Below are positions 38,801 to 48,860 of a stretch of DNA of 64,000 nt, in pieces. Made by a program: the position numbers and the translations under genes. The notes beneath the pieces were generated by a model. The model searched no databases. It had not been told where the DNA came from and saw only the letters and a list, made by a program, of their open reading frames with translations. The stretch lies in contig NC_064035.1 of the NCBI RefSeq assembly GCF_932526225.1, positions 16,044,469 through 16,108,468 on the forward strand. The letters run 5' to 3'. The stretch is from Nematostella vectensis (taxonomy: Eukaryota > Cnidaria > Anthozoa > Actiniaria > Edwardsiidae). Within the stretch, counting starts at the first letter, position 1. Every line of letters starts with the position of its first letter.

Positions 38801-41800
38801 TCCCCTCTTAGCTAGGGGTGGACATAGGGGACATGCTCCCCTCTTAGCTAGGGTGGACATAGGGGACATCCTCCCCTCTTAGCTAGGGGTGGACATAGGG
38901 GACACCCTCCCCTCTTAGCTAGGGTGGACATAGGGGACATGCTCCCCTCTTAGCTAGGGGTGGACATAGAGGACATCCTCCCCTCTTAGCTAGGGGTAGA
39001 CATAGGGGACACCCTCCCCTCTTAGCTAGGGTGGACATAGGGGACATGGTCCCCTCTTAGCTAGGGTGGACATAGGGGACATCCTCCCCTCTTAGCTAGG
39101 GGTGGACATAGGGGACATCCACCCCTCTTAGCTAGGGGTGGACATAGGGGACATCCACCCCTCTTAGCCAGGGGTGGACATAGGGGACATGCTCCCCTCT
39201 TAGCTAGGGGTGGACATAGGGGACACCCTCCCCTCTTAGCTAGGGGTGGACATAGGGGACGTCCTCCCCTCTTAGCTAGGGGTGGACATAGGGGACATGC
39301 TCCCCTCTTAGCTAGGGGTGGACGGACATAGGGGACACCCTCCCCTCTTAGCTAGGGGTGGACATAGGGGACATGCTCCCCTCTTAGCTAGTGGTGGACA
39401 TAGGGGACATCCTTCCCTCTTAGCTAGGGGTGGACATAGGGGACATCCTCCCCTCTTAGCCAGGGGTGGACATAGGGGACGCCCTCCCCTCTTAGCTAGG
39501 GGTGGACATAGGGGACGTGCTCCCCTCTTAGCTAGGGGTGGACATAGGGGACATCCTTCCCTCTTAGCTAGGGGTGGACATAGGGGACTCCCTCCCCTCT
39601 TAGCTAGGGGTGGACATAGGGGACGTCCTCCCCTCTTAGCTAGGGGTGGACATAGGGGACATCCTCCCCTCTTAGCTAGGGGTGGACATAGGGGACACCC
39701 TCCCCTCTTAGCTAGGGGTGGACATAGGGGACACCCTCCCCTCTTAGCTAGGGGTGGACATAGGGGACATCCTCCCCTCTTAGCTAGGGGTGGACATAGG
39801 GGACATCCTCCCCTCTTAGCTAGGGGTGGACATAGGGGACGCCCTCCCCTCTTAGCTAGGGGTGGACATAGGGGACGTGCTCCCCTCTTAGCTAGGGGTG
39901 GACATAGGGGACATTCTTCCCTCTTAGCTAGGGGTGGACATAGGGGACGCCTTCCCCTCTTAGCTAGGGGTGGACATAGGGGACGTGCTCCCCTCTTAGC
40001 TAGGGGTGGACATAGGGGACATCCTTCCCTCTTAGCTAGGGGTGGACATAGGGGACTCCCTCCCCTCTTAGCTAGGGGTGGACATAGGGGACGTCCTCCC
40101 CTCTTAGCTAGGGGTGGACATAGGGGACATCCTCCCCTCTTAGCTAGGGGTGGACATAGGGGACACCCTCCCCTCTTAGCTAGGGGTGGACATAGGGGAC
40201 ACCCTCCCCTCTTAGCTAGGGGTGGACATAGGGGACATCCTCCCCTCTTAGCTAGGGGTGGACATAGGGGACATCCTCCCCTCTTAGCTAGGGGTGGACA
40301 TAGGGGACGCCCTCCCCTCTTAGCTAGGGGTGGACATAGGGGACGTGCTCCCCTCTTAGCTAGGGGTGGACATAGGGGACATTCTTCCCTCTTAGCTAGG
40401 GGTGGACATAGGGGACGCCTTCCCCTCTTAGCTAGGGGTGGACATAGGGAACATCCTCCCCTCTTAGCTAGGGGTGGACATAGGGGACGCCCTCCCCTCT
40501 TAGCTAGGGGTGGACATAGGGGACATGCTCCCCTCTTAGCTAGGGGTGGACATAGGAGACATGCTCCCCTCTTAGCTAGGGGTGGACATAGGGGACATGC
40601 TCCCCTCTTAGCTAGGGGTAGACATAGGGGACATGCTCCCCTCTTAGCTAGGGGTGGACATAGGGGACACCCTCCCCTCTTAGCTAGGGGTGGACATAGG
40701 GGACATGCTCCCCTCTTAGCTAGGGTGGACATAGGGGACATCCACCCATCTTAGCTAGGGGTGGACATAGGGGACATCCTCCCCTCTTAGCTAGGGGTGG
40801 ACATAGGGGACATCCTCCCCTCTTAGCTAGGGGTGGACATAGGGGACATCCTTCCCTCTTAGCTAGGGGTGGACATAGGGGACATGCTCCCCTCTTAGCT
40901 AGGGGTGGACATAGGGGACGCCCTCCCCTCTTAGCTAGGGGTGGACATAGGGGACACCCTCCCCTCTTAGCTAGGGGTGGACATAGGGGACATCCTCCCC
41001 TCTTAGCTAGGGGTGGACATAGGGGACGTGCTCCCCTCTTAGCTAGGGGTGGACATAGGGGACATCCTCCCCTCTTAGCTAGGGGTGGACATAGGGGACG
41101 TGCTTCCCTCTTAGCTAGGGGTGGACATAGGGGACATCCTCCCCTCTTAGCTAGGGGTGGACATAGGGGACATCCTCCCCTCTTAGCTAGGGGTGGACAT
41201 AAGGGACATCCTCCCCTCTTAGCTAGGGGTGGACATAGGGGACACCCTCCCCTCTTAGCTAAGTGTGGGCATAAAAGACGTGCTCCCCTCCTAGCTAGGG
41301 ATAGGGAAATGGACCTATGAAATGTGCTTCCTCTTCCTTGCTAACAAAAAAAACTTTTAGAATTGAAGAATTACAAATGCTAACATTGTTTTTACATTAC
41401 CTATTCATGCGCAACCTTCTTGGGAAATCCTGGATATGAATGACCCGTTTTTGGTATACTACAACCTATCCTTAGATCCTACTGAACTCTATAAGTGATG
41501 TGATGCTAATACTTACAGTTAAATAAAGGGACACTTTCTGGCCATTTGCGGTCATAAATTCACTGGGGGGTATGCTCTAAAGGCATCATAGAAAGAAGGG
41601 TTAGATGAAAGAAGTTCAAACAAATTACAATTTAATAATTTTAAGATCGAAATAATCATATGATTCCCATGGGTATCATTTTCCCCATCTCTATGTCTTG
41701 ATAAATGTTACTGGTTCCAGTTTATACCTATGATGTTCTAAAAATACCAAAGGGTTTCACGATTTTGGGGCATTTTCTGGTTTACAGTTCCTGACATACT

Positions 41801-42997
41801 TAATCATCAATCGCAATCGATACCAATCATTAGTAATCTATAACAATCGATTGATTGATATTGGAAATTGATGGCCGATCGATAACCAAGGTATTTGTGA
41901 CCTTTTATCCATTGATATTGATTGATGATCGATTTTCATCTATTGATGATCGATTGTTATTGATTAACCCTTGATAATAGGGCTTAGGGTGGCTTGATAT
42001 GTCAACAAAACATTGCTAGGCTGGAGATGTCTTTGAAGCATGATCATTTGTTAATCCGTATAAACCTGTTATTATTATATCATAGTTGTCCTAATACAGT
42101 ACCTATATGCAATACCATTAATGTTATATGGGAATGCGAATAAAATATATTACGTTATATGATGTGTTCGAGTCTTGGAACAGCTTTTCTATGTAAGCTG
42201 CATTATGTAAAGAGTTTTGCTATCAGTAAAAACATAAAATTGGTACTGGCAATGCTGCGTTTCGATTATGCAAGTTTGGGTGCGGCAAGATTACAAGAGC
42301 AAAATTAAGATCCAGTTCGAGTGAACATTTGGATAAACCAAGGTTGCAGAAAGCCGGTTTCTTTTTTCGCAAAACTTTGAAAGTGGTGCGAAGTGGAGAG
42401 GGGAGAGGATATTTTAGCAAATTGGAGTTATGACAGCATTCTATAGTTTCTACCCACAAGGGCTCCAGGAGGTCAAAACTGCAGAATACCTGTCCACTTA
42501 TTTGCATTTTCCTTGTGTTCACTGCCTCGTTCTATAGAAATCGAGGTGTGGAGTCTCATTGTTAACTCTTTGTGGGTATTCTGCGGTTGCTACCCTTTAT
42601 AAGCCTTTTCAGGAAACACAAACAAAATTTCTTTACCTGAACTGCTTAGGGTAAACCTTCTTCCAACATAAAGTTAAACCTTTTCTGGAAACACAAACAA
42701 AATTTCTTTACCTGAGCTGCTAAGGGTAAACCTTCTTCCAACATAAAGTTAAACGACTCAATGTGAGGACGGACAAGGTCTTGGATCGACTGGAAAATAA
42801 ACATCACAACATTTGATGGATACATTCACGGAAAGACTCAACTTTCGGATACAACATTAACAAATACATGAAATACAAAGGGAATTCAACATGCTGTCTA
42901 CCTGTTTCTGGGTGTCTGACAGTCTGCCATAGTTCTTTAAGGTTAAATTCTTCAGAGATGGCAAAGCTTGACCTGTATCTCCACGCTCGGGAGCCAT
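14804..42997 (-). CDS. POLR1B: RNA polymerase I second-largest subunit (RPA135), 34 exons
   Basis: This is the catalytic-core subunit of the nucleolar polymerase that makes pre-rRNA. Exons in transcript order: 42902-42997, 42712-42789, 41517-41576, 37555-37629, 37363-37482, 36178-36243, 35420-35494, 35210-35308, 34500-34595, 34308-34384, 33657-33748, 33453-33525, 33302-33355, 32679-32796, 32131-32218, 29109-29215, 28614-28749, 28336-28409, 27644-27850, 26233-26385, 25323-25475, 24103-24177, 23669-23770, 22059-22200, 21431-21527, 20990-21062, 20607-20675, 20342-20400, 19770-19867, 18086-18211, 17306-17433, 16762-16809, 16045-16161, 14804-15040. All phases agree, giving about 1155 residues against 1135 in human. 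Family signatures include [11 protein letters not shown] (exon 7), [13 protein letters not shown] (18), [14 protein letters not shown] (24), [12 protein letters not shown] (28), [12 protein letters not shown] (29-30), [17 protein letters not shown] (33) and the CTQC/CKPC zinc pairs (34). The start is the Met before APERG; an upstream in-frame Met is less likely. Confidence 0.97.
15066..15311. mobile_element. TTAA MITE family a in the last POLR1B intron
   Basis: TTAA flanks at 15062-15065 and 15312-15315 with the family inverted ends. It lies between POLR1B exons 33 and 34. Confidence 0.75.
15316..15845. mobile_element. TTAA MITE family b in the last POLR1B intron
   Basis: Adjacent to the family a element and sharing the central TTAA. 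Its right TTAA is at 15846-15849. The inverted ends match the other copies. Confidence 0.75.
16440..16767. repeat. 82-bp minisatellite carrying the exon 32 splice donor (4 units)
   Basis: Units start at 16440, 16522, 16604 and 16686. The last unit ends inside POLR1B exon 32 (16762-16809), so each earlier unit carries six exonic bases plus a GT donor (GTCCAG then GTATGG on the - strand). Unit B has only one copy (about 8952-9034), so the expansion happened in unit C after duplication. Confidence 0.9.
16962..17142. repeat. Diverged CCAAT/CRE-containing repeat, unit C
   Basis: Counterpart of 9225-9400, in the intron between POLR1B exons 31 and 32. It ends with the same CCAAT-containing block. 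Confidence 0.55.
17853..18041. repeat. CCAAT/CRE-containing repeat, first of a pair around exon 30
   Basis: About 85-90% identical by eye to 18450-18645. Both contain TGACACGTGGACCAGTTCAA and end in AGCCAATCAGATGACACGCA followed by GATGACGTCATCATTCACTG, which includes a perfect CRE (TGACGTCA) and a CCAAT box. It may be a dispersed repeat or regulatory; I cannot tell which. Confidence 0.65.
18450..18645. repeat. CCAAT/CRE-containing repeat, second of a pair around exon 30
   Basis: Direct repeat of 17853-18041 on the other side of POLR1B exon 30, with the same CCAAT and CRE words. Confidence 0.65.
22545..23645. repeat. 24/25-bp AT-rich minisatellite in POLR1B intron 23
   Basis: About 45 tandem copies of TATTGGTATGAAATATATAT plus TTCAG (25 bp) and a 24-bp variant ending AATTTCGG. 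The variants are interspersed. Long frames across it arise from its composition and are not genes. Confidence 0.95.
24255..25330. repeat. ~78-bp minisatellite carrying the exon 21 splice donor
   Basis: About 13 units of roughly 78 bp lie immediately after POLR1B exon 21 (25323-25475). Each contains, on the - strand, the last 20 or so bases of that exon (ACATGTACCAGTGTCAG) followed by GTAAGR. A second exon 21 piece is copied at about 24421-24455. The array therefore holds many decoy 5' splice sites upstream of exon 22. Confidence 0.92.
26487..27548. mobile_element. Complete fold-back MITE (family c) in POLR1B intron 19
   Basis: 1062 bp between TTAA at 26483-26486 and TTAA at 27549-27552. The ends read GGAGATTCGATACAG and its reverse complement, and the arms are imperfect inverted repeats of more than 300 bp. 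No transposase is encoded. This is the reference copy for the truncated elements in units A-C. Confidence 0.88.
29216..32130. other. Long POLR1B intron 15, no additional gene seen
   Basis: The intron contains the inverted-repeat element at 30366-31049 and otherwise unremarkable AT-rich sequence. A 102-codon frame at 29520-29828 (-) resembles no family I know and is probably chance. Confidence 0.6.
30366..31049. mobile_element. 684-bp terminal-inverted-repeat element, copy 1
   Basis: The ends read TGCTGTGTTTACACTTGAGC and its reverse complement, with further inverted CCTAGGTT blocks inside. The flanks are TTA and TAA. A 3-bp TWA target site would suit PIF/Harbinger-type MITEs. It is non-coding. 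Confidence 0.75.
34691..34999. repeat. 15-bp minisatellite in POLR1B intron 8
   Basis: About 20 copies of CTACTGTAATGGCGT, with CGACTG variants in the second half. The unit length is a multiple of three, so two forward frames stay open and give low-complexity peptides. Nothing suggests these are translated. Confidence 0.95.
36464..37206. mobile_element. 684-bp element, copy 2, with a nested 59-bp insertion
   Basis: Same ends as copy 1, flanked by TAA on both sides (36461-36463 and 37207-37209). Its 743-bp length equals 684 plus a 59-bp insertion (52-bp element plus 7-bp duplication). It lies in POLR1B intron 5. Confidence 0.82.
36769..36820. mobile_element. 52-bp miniature insertion with perfect 12-bp inverted ends
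   Basis: It begins CTACCCTGGTTC and ends GAACCAGGGTAG. It is flanked by CATTTTG direct repeats (36762-36768 and 36821-36827), and the empty site is preserved in copy 1 of the host element. Boundaries could shift by two bases, giving a 9-bp duplication. Confidence 0.8.
37840..41305. repeat. 36-bp minisatellite (~95 units) in POLR1B intron 3
   Basis: Tandem units of GGGGTGGACATAGGGGACAT plus CCTCCCCTCTTAGCTA, with variation concentrated in a few bases after GGGGAC. Shorter units (34-35 bp) occur at the edges. Between 39308 and 40754 all units are exactly 36 bp, so frames stay open for over 470 codons on both strands. A 13-unit higher-order block is duplicated there (39507-39974 and 39975-40442). 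Confidence 0.97.
41808..41965. other. Cluster of ATCGAT/ATTGAT words in POLR1B intron 2
   Basis: More than a dozen ATCGAT or ATTGAT words lie within about 160 bp, some palindromic. This could be simple-sequence drift or a cluster of Onecut-type homeodomain sites. It is not a gene. Confidence 0.4.
42607..42753. repeat. 75-bp tandem duplication of exon 2's 3' end and donor
   Basis: Sequence around 42631-42681 repeats at 42706-42753. The duplicate copies the last half of POLR1B exon 2 and its donor CAG|GTAAAG, but contains an in-frame TAA and lacks the exon's 5' half. Confidence 0.85.
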
Positions 42998-43171
42998 GTT
43001 AGATTTCTCTCCACGTGAGAGCTCAGGCACTCTCGGCCAATAAAACACAGGGAAACCATACATATCTTACAGGTCAGCGGTTTCCCAAATTGGTTTGTGT
43101 TTTTGCCGCCATTTTCGACAGCGATGTATAAAAACAAGGAAAACTGAATTTATTTAGAAAGTTCTGACAAG
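42998..43171. promoter_or_regulatory. Bidirectional promoter between POLR1B and gamma-tubulin
   Basis: Only 174 bp separate the two start codons, which point in opposite directions. A CCAAT word is present (43037-43041) and no TATA box is obvious, as is common for housekeeping bidirectional promoters. The 5' UTRs of both genes must lie in this space or come from further upstream exons. Confidence 0.7.
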
Positions 43172-46100
43172 ATGCCGCGGGAAATCATTACCCTACAGAT
43201 TGGCCAATGTGGCAATCAAAGTAAGACGTTGTTGTGGGTCACAACCTCTATTATTTTTGTCTTATTTGGCTGTCAACTATAATTCTGAATTTGTTGTTTG
43301 TCATTCTTGCTACAGTTGGAATGGAGTTTTGGAAGCAGCTATGTGCCGAACACGGAATACGGTCGGGTTAGTATTTATTATTATTAATCGACTCATTAAT
43401 CGTAATATAGACATGATGAAACGGATGCAAAAAAAGTGATGCTGTCTACATCTACATATTAAATTTGCAGCATCTTTCGACATTATGCAAATAAGCTTAA
43501 ACAAAGGAGAAAATAAATAAATAAGGAAAGCAAGTTTATTTGTATTTTAAAGTACGATTGGGGCTATATCTGACCTTGAAATATTGTTTTAAGGGGAGGG
43601 GGTACAATCCAGAAACGTTGTGAATATATTTGAGTGCAAAGCCAGGCCTTAATGGGTAATTCCAGAAAATGTCTGTACCCCAATGACGAGTGGCATTTTG
43701 GAATTCTGAAAGCACAGGGGTTGCCAAGTTCGGAATTCCAAAAGCCCGGGGGTTGGCGATTTTGGAATTCCAAAAGCATGGGGAGGTTACAAAGTATAGA
43801 ATTCCTGGGGTGTGGGAGGTTGAGAAGGGAATCGGAACGGAATTTGCATCTTTCCGAAGTCGCACAAAGAAACTAATAAGCATCCAAGATGATAAAGTGG
43901 TGTGGAATCTCTCTTGTTCCTATCTAGAGTGTCGCTACAGTTTTTATCTCTGATTTGTTTATGGGGTCTAGAGATCAACCAAGCCCAAGCGAAATTCATT
44001 TGCTGGCAAACTAAAAAATAAAAGATACTGATTGGTTCGGCTCTGTTTGTACAATCAATTAAAAACTCACTCGGCCATCTCGCTTTCGAGCGCGTTTGCA
44101 TCATTAAAACAAAACAGTCTATAAGTTTTAGTTTGTAGCTTTTTCGATGGAAACAAAATCTTGAGGATCACTTACGACATGCTCGAGGATCACTTACGAC
44201 ATGCTCGAGGAGCCAGCGTACTTTGTGAGCGCTCCAAAAGGTGATGATAGTGACAGCGTATTGTATGTTGAATTATTATTTTTTTACTTTTGAGTACAAA
44301 TAAATAGCATTTTGCATGTAAATAGTGACTCCCCATTTAATTTGCACTTTAAATAACTTATTAATTAAATAACTTAAATAACTTTAAATAACTTAATCGT
44401 TATTGTATTTTCTTAAAATTAAAAAAAAAAGATTTCCGGAGGGCAGGGGGGGTCTTGCCAAGAAATTGGAATTCTGGAAGCATAGGGGAGTAAGGTGGTT
44501 CGGAAATCATAAAGCACAGGGGGGGGGGGGGCTGAGCATTTCAGAATTTTCAGAAGCATGGGGGGGGGGGGGGGGGGAAACGAAGCCCCCTGTTATGGGT
44601 GTACAGAAAGCCCCCTGTTATGGGTGTACAGAAAGCCCCCCGTTATGGGGTCCGTAAATTTTTTGGAATTACCCAATTGGGCCTCACTCACCCTGCTATG
44701 ACCCTGAAACTAAGTGTAATGTAGGCTGATTCATACATCACACTACTGCCAATGTCAAATCTAATTGTAATTATATTTGTATTCACACAATAAATTTAGG
44801 TCGACATTGATTCAGATGTTGCATTAAATGAGTCACGCTCAATAGGTTGCAAGTAGTTCAAGTTGACTTAATGTGGAGTACCTGTTGCACAAAATCAAAA
44901 TAGTTATGGGATTTCATTCGGCAAGTCAAAAGCTCATAAAACATTTAAATAAGCATCAACTTGTGCATGCCCACTCAGCGCCTTCACAAAATTAAATATT
45001 TTGTGCCAAACTTGATTCAGATGTTCATGTACCCAATCCAAACAATAAGATTTCACATGCCAGGGGAATGACGGATGAATCAGGCCTCACTTATAACGCA
45101 GCTTTATAAATTGCTTATGTAAAACATTTCTTGGATTTTTTTTTTTGAAGATGGAATCCTTGAAGACTTTGCTACTGATGGTACGGACAGAAAAGATGTG
45201 TTCTTCTACCAGGTGAGTTGAACTTCATCAAGTCTTTTTCTATTCTCATCATGATATCTTCCTATACATAACTCATTTAATTAATCATTTTGTTTGGTCC
45301 TTTTAGGCTGATGACGAACACTATATCCCCAGAGCTGTCTTACTTGACCTAGAGCCAAGGGTGACACTTACTTTTATTAAAAAAAATTAGTTTGAATTAA
45401 AAATCCAATTGATAGATAAAACTAGAGAGGTGAAATATTGTGTATTATCATTGTAAGATGAAGTGTAAGAGGTAAAGATTTAGTTGTTGCTAAAGCATGT
45501 TATTCTATTCTCAGGTCATTGATACTATCATGTCATCTCCATTTGCTAACTTGTATAACCCTGAGAACATCTTCACTTCCAAGCACGGGGGTGGGGCAGG
45601 CAACAATTGGGCCAGTGGCTTTTCTCAGGTATGGAGTTGATTGCAGTGATACAGTTTTACAGTGATACCACAAACTATGTATCAGTAAAATTGCTCAATG
45701 GAGGTGTTTTAATACAACATTTTTGTGAAATGCTGTGTGTTTATTTTTCATAAATATCATCACTCTGCATCATAAGGTATACTTATAAATTACATCAAAT
45801 CACATTTATTGGATTAGCTTATTATACTTCTTTATTGTATTTTTTTTTTTACTATTTCTAACAGGCTGAACGACTTCATGAGGAGGTCTTTGACATTATT
45901 GACAGGGAGGCAGACGGAAGTGATAGTTTGGAGGTTTGTGTATTTCTGTTTTATTATGAATGTATGGTGTATGCCACTTGATGACACCTTGCTGACCTTA
46001 AATGTTTTCCATGTCTTTCTCTCTTAAAAAAAGGGGCACATATCCCTTTCCCCACCCTTGGCTATACCATCATTAAAGTGTTTACGAAATGAATAATGCA

Positions 46101-48860
46101 GACATGCATTCTTGTAAAAAAAATAGGTATCTGTGGTTAGGAACTGTTTGCTTTTCAAAAGTTCTGTTTTGAACAAGGGAGAAGTAGCCTGCTTATAAGA
46201 ATACCCAAAGATTTGGTGTTTTTTTATTCTCTTTTGTCATTTTGAAAGTATTCTTTGGGTTGATTTTTTAGGGTTTTGTTATGTGTCATTCTATTGCTGG
46301 AGGAACTGGATCAGGCATGGGGTCCTATCTTCTGGAGAAACTCAATGACAGGTGCATAGACAGTCTACAGTACTTTTACATGCATTATATATAAGGTTAT
46401 ATATCCTGAATTTACGTAACATGCACCATATACTGTGTTATGCATCCAGCCTTTGCTGAATTTGGATGATCATTAATTTCTCAGATATCCCAAAAAGCTT
46501 ATCCAAACCTACTCAGTGTTTCCACAACAAGTAAGTTCAAATACAGATAGTATAAAGCATTACTAAACTAATGCTTTGATATAAATGCATGCTTTATACT
46601 GCGGGAATTTTGCTTGCATGCAGTATTCAGTGTTTTGGGTCATCAGGCGGATGTTGGTGTGGAGAAAAATGATGGCATCTGAGCAGTAAATGTATATTTT
46701 TCGCGATAAAAACACAGAATACCACCTGCAAGTAAGCAAATCCAAAATTAATTTTAAAATAAATTCTAAATTTATTTCTGCAATATGCTGTTGCCAAAAC
46801 TTTTCCATTGCTTCATTAACCTTGTCAATGGCAAATTCTTGTACCCTCTGATAATCTTTTGCTCCTTGTTTGATCGGTACTTATTGCAACGAGGTGGAGT
46901 TCTCCTTATAAATTCTTCTCTTCTGTTGCTTTATAGGAAGATATCAGTGATGTAGTTGTCCAACCCTACAACTCAATTCTCACATTAAAGAGACTCACTC
47001 AGAATGCTGACTGTGTGGTATGTACCTAACTCTTCATTTCGTTTCTATTTTCATTTGAATTGTATATCAATTGATCAGTTCATGGTTTTGTAGGTAGTCC
47101 TAGACAACACTGCACTTAATAGGATAGCAGCAGATCGTCTGCGCATTCCCAACCCAACATTTTCCCAAGTCAATCAGCTAGTATCTACTATTATGGCTAC
47201 CAGTACAACAACTCTAAGATATCCAGGTATTCTTTTGTACATTTTCCATAAAGTGCACTCCCCACATGTGGCTGTTATGTTGTTCTTACTGTACCTTTTT
47301 TTTAAATCTTTGGTCATAGTTTGCTATGTACTGCTATCATTGACACTAAATGTGTTTTAGGCTATATGAACAATGACCTGATTGGCTTGATTGCGTCTCT
47401 TATTCCTACGCCAAGATTGCACTTTCTCATGACTGGCTATACACCCCTTACTACAGATCAAAAGGTAACATTTACCAACAGACTTCCCATATGCCTATAT
47501 TTGATGTCATCACTATCACCACAATTTATACTTGTGATCCATTTCAGGTTGCTAGTGTCCGTAAGACTACTGTACTGGATGTTATGAGAAGATTACTTCA
47601 GGTAGTTAATCTTGTATCATATTCTTTTAATGCATGTTTACTTTACAAAATATAATCTTTATCAAGAGCTACTGTATTACGGAATACCTTTGAATGTAGT
47701 TAAAATACTGTAGCATAGCTACTTTAATTTATATTTTCTCTAACAGCCCAAGAATGTAATGGTCTCAACTCTGAGGGACCGCAAGCGTAATCACTGCTAC
47801 ATCTCCATTCTAAATATAATTCAGGGTGAAGTTGACCCCACACAGGTATGCTTTAAATTCCTTGTATGGCAAGAGCTTTGAGCTACTGTTTTACCAAGTA
47901 TTGATTTAACTATTATTAATGACAGGTACATAAAAGTTTACAAAGAATAAGAGAAAGAAAGCTTGCCGAGTTCATTCCATGGGGGCCTGCAAGTATTCAG
48001 GTATGATGGACAGACAGACAAACATAGAGACAGATTGACTGAGACAGACAGACTTGTATCTATCACTAGACAAGCTGGATAGATGGATTGACAGACAGAT
48101 AATAACAAGGACATTGACACCTTCTATTCTGCTAAAGGTTAAAAAAATTGTATTCAAATTCAATGCATTCTTTATAGGTAGCTCTATCTCGAAAGTCCCC
48201 ATATGTACAGACAGCACACCGTGTCAGTGGTCTTATGCTTGCCAATCACACCAGCATCTCGACAGTAAGTATCTAAGGTTTTGACTTTGAAAAGATAGAA
48301 AAAATGTTTCATAACTGAATTACAATTTTTCTGTTTAGGTCTTTGAAAAGAACTGCAAGCTCTATGACAAACTGCGGAAACGAGAAGCATTCTTGGAAAA
48401 CTACAAGAAAGAGGATATTTTTAAGGAAAACTTAGATGAGCTGGACAACTCAAGGTACCCTTATTACAACCCCTTCACTGTGGTCATAGAATTTAAAGAT
48501 TAGCCCCGTTTTGATGAGGTTAGCTTTTATCCCAAATATAGTCTATAAAAATGACTTACCTTTCCTTTTTTTGATGATTGCATACTGTAGGGTGAATCAA
48601 AACTTTTACTCCCACTGTTTTCATATTTGTAGAGAGGTAGTGCAGCAGTTGATTGATGAGTACCAAGCAGCATCAAAGGCAGATTACATTACCTGGGGAG
48701 CACAAAAGGTATTTTATACTAGTGTCAGATTTTCTTCTAAATTCACTTGAATAATACTGTATGATCTGTGTATGTGTATCTGTATGTATGTGTGTTTATC
48801 TAAACTAACTTACCCTTTCCTGTTTCCCCGCAGGGATCATCTGAAGTTTCCAAAGTTTAG
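43172..48860 (+). CDS. TUBG1: Gamma-tubulin, 18 exons, 458 aa
   Basis: Gamma-tubulin is the core of the gamma-tubulin ring complex that nucleates microtubules at centrosomes and basal bodies. Exons: 43172-43220, 43316-43366, 45151-45212, 45307-45360, 45515-45628, 45865-45933, 46272-46351, 46485-46530, 46937-47017, 47094-47226, 47361-47464, 47548-47601, 47747-47845, 47926-48000, 48178-48264, 48339-48454, 48633-48708, 48834-48860. All phases agree. The product starts [16 protein letters not shown] and keeps the [15 protein letters not shown] segment, the tubulin GTP-binding loop AGGTGSGMG, and [20 protein letters not shown]; the family length is about 451. This is one intact copy, named by vertebrate orthology. 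It is head to head with POLR1B. Confidence 0.98.
43640..44660. repeat. Degenerate TTTTGGAATTCCAAAAGC repeats and poly-G in gamma-tubulin intron 2
   Basis: Units around TTGGAATTCYAAAAGCAYGGGG recur at 43690-43800 and again, degraded, at 44460-44560, with poly-G tracts at 44520-44531 and 44561-44578. Open frames here reflect the repeat and are not exons, since the tubulin phase passes over them. Confidence 0.6.

Noticed and set aside
39308..40754. Two very long open frames, one per strand, taken as repeat-protein genes
   Set aside because: Both result from a 36-bp tandem repeat inside a POLR1B intron; there is no start context, splice logic or composition change that supports coding.
42857..43063. 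Upstream in-frame Met as the POLR1B start
   Set aside because: The extension is unlike the family N-terminus and would consume part of the short bidirectional promoter; the downstream Met aligns better with the usual start.
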